DNA from: an uncultured Collinsella sp. | GTDB lineage: Bacteria > Actinomycetota > Coriobacteriia > Coriobacteriales > Coriobacteriaceae | Direction of reading: 5' to 3' | Assembly (NCBI GenBank): GCA_900757505.1 | Contig: CAAEOE010000004.1 | Location: 1-54,720, forward strand | Length of the DNA: 54,720 nucleotides | Part shown: piece by piece, positions 49,985 to 54,720 of the stretch | Layout of the letters: each line of letters begins with the position of its first letter | How positions within the stretch are numbered: the stretch's first letter is position 1 | Translations under genes and position numbers: made by a program | The notes under the pieces: generated by a model | Told to the model about the DNA's origin: nothing | What the model saw: only the letters and a program-made list of their open reading frames with translations | Database searches by the model: none

Positions 49985-50425
49985 CCGCAAGACAGGACCG
50001 TGCCGATGCGCTCGCCGGAGTGGTAGATTTACAGCGTAGACTCGCCGACCCTGAGGTCGACCTTGCGGCCCGCAGAACCTGGTGTACCCCATCGCCGCCT
50101 TGTGCTCGCGGGCGCACTGGACTTTGTACTCGTCCTGCAGCAGTCGCAGGTTGACCCCGACCTTGGCCATTTCCGTATGGACGTACGACCAGTCGAGCTC
50201 CTCGAACACGCTCTCGCGCACGTTCCTTTCCGGGTGGAACAGGCTGTAGACCTGCTCTTCGCCCAGGTCATTGACCTGGATCCACGTGATTCCCCGCTCG
50301 TCTGCGATGTCGAACACCTGGAAGACGCTGCCCATGGACATATGCCTGGTCTTGGCGATCGACCTCCTCGCCATGCCCTGGTCGCGGAGCTCCATGATGA
50401 GCTTCACCTTTATCATCCTTGCCAT
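49985..50425 (-). mobile_element. IS21-family transposase (istA), internally deleted
   Basis: ATG 50425 (AAGGAG seven bases upstream) starts MIKVKLIMELRDQGMARRSI, the helix-turn-helix of IS21 IstA. This continues to AAMGYTRFC near residue 125. The sequence then jumps, after a frame change, to KVDLRVGESTL followed by a stop (bases about 50072-50036) and IYHSGERIGT, which belong to the far C-terminus. The DDE catalytic core and the istB helper are gone, so the element is dead. Confidence 0.75.
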
Positions 50426-50720
50426 GTGGTTTCTCCTTCCGTCGATCGGTTGCATGGCAAGCAGATTCTACGGAAGGGACAAAGAGACACGGAAACGGCG
50501 GAACGGGTGATACGGAGGCAGCGAATCCGTGAAATGATAGGCGATACGGAAAACGCGAAACGGGTGCTATCCAGAGCGCGCAATACTCAATTTGACCACA
50601 AGAAAGCGATAAGCGACCCTTTGACTGAGGTATGCGCGGATGCAATCCGGATGAACCTGAGCCAAAAACAAACGACCGCTAACCGCAATAACCAGAAGAA
50701 CCGCAACTAAGTTAAAATCA
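50426..50720. other. Non-coding stretch upstream of the istA remnant
   Basis: No gene is supported on either strand in these 295 bases. It probably contains the left end of the IS21 element, perhaps near 50600-50640 where GGTCGCTTATCGC lies on the minus strand. I could not define terminal inverted repeats. Confidence 0.4.
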
Positions 50721-51455
50721 TTAACTTGCGGATCCAAATGGCCTGCGCGCAGATTGTATGCCGCTTTTCAGAGATGAATAATTCCAACGGTATGCAAAAT
50801 AGCTCTCGTAGGCGATTCTTTGAGATTTCCACCATTCGTCGTACTCTTCCCATTTCGTTTGCTTTATTAGATCAGATAGCTTGCCGTACGCATCGTGAAG
50901 AAAATGCTTCGAGAATCTTATGCCTGACTTATGGTGAAACACTGCAGGATGTGTAATAACTTGCTCGTAAGAATACTGCGTTGTGTTGTTTCGTGATTCT
51001 TTTGGATCGAAATAATCAACGAACTGAGGGACTTCTCTGCAGTCATCGAGAATATGGAGCAAATCACCATGGCAAATCTTGTTTCGAATATGCTCACAGT
51101 AAGCATCCCACCACTTTTTTGTATCGCCTGATAAAAGCCCTTTACCTTTTGCACAATTGATGACTGGCCTCAAGGTTTGTTTTCCGAACATCTCATCGTG
51201 GTCTTCTCGAATTGATGGCACATCTTCAAGATTCGAAACGACCATTCTTAAAGCAAATTCAAGAAGAACAGACGTGCTAATGATTGCAGCTTGGTAGTTT
51301 CCGCATAAATGAGAATTACACGCCTCGAACCATAGGTTATTGAGGGAGGGCTCAACCCAAGGGAGGGCTGGCGGCAAATCTGAGCCGTTGCTATTAACGC
51401 TTTGTGCGAACATGCCAGCTGCATTCCCTTTTTCAATATACCAAACCTCTATCAT
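50721..51455 (-). CDS. Orphan protein between IS remnants, unknown function
   Basis: A 244-residue soluble protein from ATG 51455, seven bases after AAAGG. I do not recognise it firmly. Residues 35-145 are helical with NYQAAIISTSVLLEFALRMV and HIRNKICHGDLLHI, a pattern seen in DUF4145-like and HEPN-like proteins (an R-x4-H-like NKICHG is present). The C-terminal part is rich in Trp, Tyr and Lys. It is the only intact gene between the IS21 and IS3 remnants. Low GC suggests transfer. Confidence 0.65.
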   Translation of the reverse strand: MIEVWYIEKGNAAGMFAQSVNSNGSDLPPALPWVEPSLNNLWFEACNSHLCGNYQAAIISTSVLLEFALRMVVSNLEDVPSIREDHDEMFGKQTLRPVINCAKGKGLLSGDTKKWWDAYCEHIRNKICHGDLLHILDDCREVPQFVDYFDPKESRNNTTQYSYEQVITHPAVFHHKSGIRFSKHFLHDAYGKLSDLIKQTKWEEYDEWWKSQRIAYESYFAYRWNYSSLKSGIQSARRPFGSAS

Positions 51456-51579
51456 GGGCAAACCTTTACATGTGATGGAAGAATAGGAGTTTAACGGCAC
51501 GGACTCGGAACCTATTAAGCATTAGGTACAAGATAATATATCGCGCAGCTGATAAATCAGGCAAATCTCGTTATCCCGC

Positions 51580-51914
51580 GCCTGTACGACCTGGGGCAGG
51601 CGAGTGCCCGGTCCTCTACAGCGACCGGGGCGCCCGCTACCGCTGGCCCGACTTGATCGAGATATGCGGGCGGCACGGCGTCTCCCGCACGATGTCGAGG
51701 AAGGCAAGGACGCCGGACACGCGCGGATGGAGGGGTTCTTTGGCACGCTTAAGCAGGAGTTCTTCCATACAGGGACTGGTCGGGCGTGAGGGTAGAGCGG
51801 TTCATGGAAAAGCTGGACGCGTGGTTGGTCGACTATAACGAGTAGCGGATCAAACTCTCGCTCTTCTGGAAGAGCCCGAGCCAGTACAGAAAGGCGCTAG
51901 GCCTGGCAGCCTAA
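51580..51914 (+). mobile_element. IS3-family transposase (orfB) remnant
   Basis: The 3' part of an IS3/IS150-type DDE transposase. CPVLYSDRGARYRWPDLIE (catalytic Asp strand) is in one frame, ARMEGFFGTLKQEFFH (catalytic Glu helix) in the next. After further changes come VERFMEKLDAWLVDYNE, an in-frame TAG (51843-51845), and KSPSQYRKALGLAA ending at 51914. At least two frameshifts and one nonsense codon make it inactive. TGACCCCTATC just after may be part of the element end. Confidence 0.75.
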
Positions 51915-51987
51915 CGCCCCAAGATTCCTACCGCACCCCCGTTGCTTGACCCCTATCTTTTTTAGACACTGAAAAATGAACTGTAAT

Positions 51988-52007
51988 AAGAAACGGTATC
52001 GCTACCG
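51988..52007 (-). terminator. Weak hairpin at the end of the DUF2142 gene
   Basis: CGGTA and TACCG arms (51994-51998, 52003-52007) overlap the stop codon, with TTTCTTATT following on the minus strand. Confidence 0.4.
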
Positions 52008-54059
52008 ACCAATCACACAACACAGGCACGCAAAGAAAGACATCAGAATCATGACTACAGGAGGAATGACGGAAGAAAAATTAAACCGCTGCGACACGCA
52101 ATCGATTCGGGCCCGAGGTGCACACAAAGAAATGAACGCCGGAACAAGTACCGGTATCAAATATCTCGGTTGTACACCTGCTACCGAAGTGTCACCAACG
52201 GGCGTGTAACCGACATAAAGCGCCATGCACACCAAAGAGACACTTGCGACAACAAGCGCAAGGATCCACATACGGAGGGCAGGGGTTACAGGGTTTTTAG
52301 AGGAATCACCTTCGACATTAAAGGCGCTCGTATAAATACAGAGAAAGGGCAGAGTGGAAAGAAATGGGAGCGATACAACAACATTGCCCATATATGCATA
52401 CGAAAGAGAGTAGTCATTCGATGAAGCGGGCGCGAGCAGATTGACCATAAAACCGAATAATGTACCGAGGAATTCCATCGGATTATTCAGAATGTAGCGT
52501 ATTTGTCCTATTCCACTGACCCCCTCGCCTCCCCTCACATCTCCCGCCTGCACAGCGGGGGAAAACAGCATCGGTAAGGTAAAGCTACACACCATTAGGA
52601 TGCCGAACAAAATCACCAAAGCCACATATAACTTCCGTTGCTTCGAATTCCTAAATTTCGAAGCAGGCATGAACAGCATCATTCCAATTAACGGAAAATA
52701 AACAGCTTTTGCAGACAAGCCCAAAAAGAAACACGCTGTAATTGCGAAAACGCTTAATGGCGCCAGCCTCTCATCAGGCTTCGACAACTCCCTTAGAACC
52801 AAAGCAACTGCAAGCAATAAGAAGCTAGTCACCCACGGATCATAGGAATAGTTCGATGCAAGATAGACAGCATAAGGAAGTAGGGCAACCGTCGCAATCA
52901 AAGATTTCCATTTCGGAATATAGAGGATTGCAACGGCGGTCACGACAACATAAGAGAAAAGGTTGAACAGCCTTCCCAAGGCAAAGCCCGTAAGTAATGG
53001 AAGGGACAACAACCTCCCCAACCAAAGACCGAGAGCGCAAGGAATATAGGAAATGGTCGAAATGTTCCTCAACGATTCACCGGTCACCGCAGCTACAAAA
53101 CCAGGGGAACTATAAACTTCCCCTGAAGCCAACTGGGACAAATGGAGGTCATTCAGATCCATCTCCGCGTCATGCACCTCATCAAACTGAAGACTGTTAT
53201 TTTCCACCCATGGAACCGCAACTAATTCAATTTCAGACCCGGTGAAGACAGGATCTCCCATATAGGACAGGCCCAGAGAACGAGCGTAATGGATCTGATC
53301 GTCCGGAGAAACAGCAGTGAGGTTCGGTAAAGCTGAAATCAAAAAACAACCTAGTGAAAGCGCGGCGATGGAGAAGGAGACTACGGTCTTGTATAGACCC
53401 GGTTTCACAATAAACCAAGGAGCGACACCTAGAATAATCACAATGCAGAGGTGAACAGTACGCACAAATGATGCTCCAAGAAACGGCATCAGTACAGTGG
53501 ACGCAACCGCCAACAGACCATTTACGGATAGAACGACCATGCACAAAACAACGATGCCCAGAACAGGGTTTGCAGCAAAAAATGCACGCGCCCTTCCCTT
53601 GTTGGCCAACGCGGGCTTTTTCACAGCTAGCAAGATAAAGGAGCTGCTGATAAATACAGCAAAGAAAAAGAGTACTATTTCTTTTTTACTCCAATCCATT
53701 ATAGATAGCACGGACCTCTCTGGCGTACCCACCACGGTTCCGGCTTCAAGTAATATAGAAAAAAGAGCCGAGAATGCACAGACACTCAAGGCAAGACGAG
53801 GAGAAGCCTTTCCGAACAGGGTGCTTCGCTCGGAGGCAAGATAAAACCAAGCAAGAACCGCTAAACAAGCAAATAACGCAAGCTCCATGCACCAATAAAA
53901 GATTGCCGCCGTGACGTCATAGCGAACAAACAGCACTGCACCCGAGATAGCAAGCAGTACAAAGCACACAAGCGGAAGCGCGCTCAACCGATACCCATCG
54001 GAACATCTCCGTATTTGCGTCTTAGCCATATGAGCATGGCCGTGAACAATCGGAATCAT
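52002..54059 (-). CDS. DUF2142 polytopic membrane protein
   Basis: A 685-residue integral membrane protein with about 14 helices, of the DUF2142 family found in polysaccharide and teichoic-acid loci. It is thought to be a GT-C-like glycosyltransferase. After helix 6 comes the family loop AVSPDDQIHYARSLGL (acidic pair, the likely catalytic analogue in GT-C folds). SNYSYDPWVTSF and a Pro/Gly-rich outside loop follow later. ATG 54059 has AGGAG eight bases upstream. Base composition is markedly AT-richer than the first half of the window. Confidence 0.85.
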   Translation of the reverse strand: MIPIVHGHAHMAKTQIRRCSDGYRLSALPLVCFVLLAISGAVLFVRYDVTAAIFYWCMELALFACLAVLAWFYLASERSTLFGKASPRLALSVCAFSALFSILLEAGTVVGTPERSVLSIMDWSKKEIVLFFFAVFISSSFILLAVKKPALANKGRARAFFAANPVLGIVVLCMVVLSVNGLLAVASTVLMPFLGASFVRTVHLCIVIILGVAPWFIVKPGLYKTVVSFSIAALSLGCFLISALPNLTAVSPDDQIHYARSLGLSYMGDPVFTGSEIELVAVPWVENNSLQFDEVHDAEMDLNDLHLSQLASGEVYSSPGFVAAVTGESLRNISTISYIPCALGLWLGRLLSLPLLTGFALGRLFNLFSYVVVTAVAILYIPKWKSLIATVALLPYAVYLASNYSYDPWVTSFLLLAVALVLRELSKPDERLAPLSVFAITACFFLGLSAKAVYFPLIGMMLFMPASKFRNSKQRKLYVALVILFGILMVCSFTLPMLFSPAVQAGDVRGGEGVSGIGQIRYILNNPMEFLGTLFGFMVNLLAPASSNDYSLSYAYMGNVVVSLPFLSTLPFLCIYTSAFNVEGDSSKNPVTPALRMWILALVVASVSLVCMALYVGYTPVGDTSVAGVQPRYLIPVLVPAFISLCAPRARIDCVSQRFNFSSVIPPVVMILMSFFACLCCVIGR

Positions 54060-54246
54060 CAAATCGTCTCCTGTCTGAATCTACACTATGACCGTACGGT
54101 GAACATCAAAGAACACGACGGCGGAACCGTTAGCGATACCATTTTTCAACAAGGCGGTCATCCCTCCCGCAACCCAAGCCGAACACCGTCTATTGTCTGT
54201 CCGCTCAGCAGTCTCTTACTATTTCCTTCTCGATAATCGCAAGCCG
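54060..54246. other. Intergenic stretch between the DUF2304 and DUF2142 genes
   Basis: The minus strand first reads the codons lost from the truncated DUF2304 gene (RLAIIEKEIVRDC, bases 54246-54208). It then carries a possible 26-codon ORF (MTALLKNGIANGSAVVFF and on) behind GGGAGGG, with no recognised relatives. Confidence 0.35.
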
Positions 54247-54531
54247 CTAAGTCAGATCCTTTATGCTTGCTGCTTGCTTCGTCACGATTACGCTAAGCAT
54301 CAGCGAAAACGCAAGGAGAAGAAACAGATCAAGGAAGAACACGAAGTTAGTGTTCAACACGAAACCAAACAATTCGCCAATTGCTCCAATGGAACCAGGG
54401 AAAATAGCAGCGATGAGGATTATCACCGACAAGGACAGCCAGAAAAAGGAAAAGCGTAAGGGCAACTTGCCCTTGGATACGAGACAGATCGCGCGAACGA
54501 AGAACACAATCGCAACAAAGTGAGGAAGAGA
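54247..54531 (-). CDS. DUF2304 membrane protein, truncated by an in-frame TAG
   Basis: Small membrane protein of the DUF2304 family, commonly next to GT2 and lipid-carrier genes. The start is GTG 54531, five bases after AAAGGAG. It has helix 1 at the N-terminus, LVSKGKLPLRFSFFWLSLSV, the family AIFPGSIGAIGELFGF, and helix 3 ending TKQAASIKDLT. Translation stops at TAG 54249-54247 (94 residues). The same frame continues RLAIIEKEIVRD to a TGA, matching the usual C-terminal helix, so one C-to-T change (CAG to TAG) probably shortened it by about 13 residues. It may still function. Confidence 0.8.
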   Translation of the reverse strand, partial: SLPHFVAIVFFVRAICLVSKGKLPLRFSFFWLSLSVIILIAAIFPGSIGAIGELFGFVLNTNFVFFLDLFLLLAFSLMLSVIVTKQAASIKDLT

Positions 54532-54578
54532 CACAGTCTCTCCTTTCGAGGGGCGAACGAATAATAGATATGACAAAT

Positions 54579-54720
54579 TTAACGAAGCGCTTGCTCCTCA
54601 ACAAGTTGATTAATCCTCCTGCGCAGCTTCGAGATGCTCACCGTGTTACTGAACTCTCGATACAGGAGCAATACAATCACGTAGAGGAACACGAAGTTTG
54701 CCGGGCTTTCAAATCCCAAA
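54579..54720 (-). CDS. Second DUF2304 protein, 5' part outside window
   Basis: Minus-strand codons ending at TAA 54581-54579 read GFESPANFVFLYVIVLLLY, then SKLRRRINQLVEEQALR. This is the last helix and C-terminal coil of a DUF2304 protein. It lies 47 bases upstream of the truncated paralogue, making a tandem pair. Its intact C-terminal coil shows what the downstream copy has lost. Confidence 0.75.
   Translation of the reverse strand, partial: LGFESPANFVFLYVIVLLLYREFSNTVSISKLRRRINQLVEEQALR

Noticed and set aside
1..54720. CRISPR array or tandem-repeat array
   Set aside because: Reading through the intergenic regions I saw no series of regularly spaced repeats and no cas-like genes.

Overview
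The window reads as a chromosomal segment of a high-GC actinobacterium of the class Coriobacteriia, most likely Collinsella or a close relative. This placement is from memory of gene orders and protein flavour, not from a search. Supporting signs are GC-rich third codon positions in the core genes, frequent TTG and GTG starts preceded by good Shine-Dalgarno sequences, the run rplU-rpmA-obgE-nadD-yqeK-rsfS behind two TIGR03936/TIGR03960 genes, an AroE-AroK fusion and an RmlC-RmlD fusion.

Layout. (1) About 1-27.7 kb is conserved housekeeping DNA, almost all on the minus strand: a PEP-metabolism regulator, glyQS, lepB, trmD-rimM-khpA-rpsP, a lone plus-strand dinB, the rplU/rpmA/obgE/nadD/yqeK/rsfS block, two radical-SAM-associated genes, a DUF697 protein, the cell-shape genes rodA-mrdA-mreD-mreC-mreB, a TPR membrane protein, a cyclophilin, a zinc-ribbon membrane protein, a CtpE-like P-type ATPase and tRNA-Arg(CCG). 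(2) 28.0-36.5 kb is one plus-strand operon. It holds all seven steps from PEP plus erythrose-4-phosphate to chorismate, and also the tyrosine (tyrA) and phenylalanine (pheA) branches. A terminator-like hairpin and a 20-codon ORF sit in its leader. (3) 36.6-38.1 kb holds a translationally coupled pair, a DUF4869 protein and a P-loop ATPase, with its own promoter and terminator. I regard it as the best candidate for an uncharacterised system. An acyltransferase remnant and tRNA-Arg(TCT) follow. (4) 38.5-44.9 kb is a surface-polysaccharide locus: an ABC-2 exporter, a glycosyltransferase, and dTDP-rhamnose synthesis (rmlA, rmlB, rmlCD).

(5) 45-54.7 kb is a lower-GC, heavily eroded accessory region. 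It contains an ImmA/IrrE stub, an interrupted small membrane protein gene, a tRNA-like scar, a large tandem-domain GT2 glycosyltransferase, type I restriction specificity (hsdS) remnants, a deleted IS21 transposase, a decayed IS3 transposase, one intact orphan gene, a DUF2142 membrane protein and two tandem DUF2304 genes, one cut by an in-frame TAG. The intact genes here are mostly cell-envelope glycan genes, so this looks like the variable flank of the polysaccharide locus, repeatedly hit by mobile elements.

Functionally, the first half couples tRNA charging, ribosome assembly and cell elongation. The middle makes aromatic amino acids from PEP. The right end makes dTDP-rhamnose, assembles it into glycan with GT2 enzymes and exports it through the ABC-2 transporter. 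GC statements are by-eye estimates. Family assignments rest on motifs I can read and on memory of the families.
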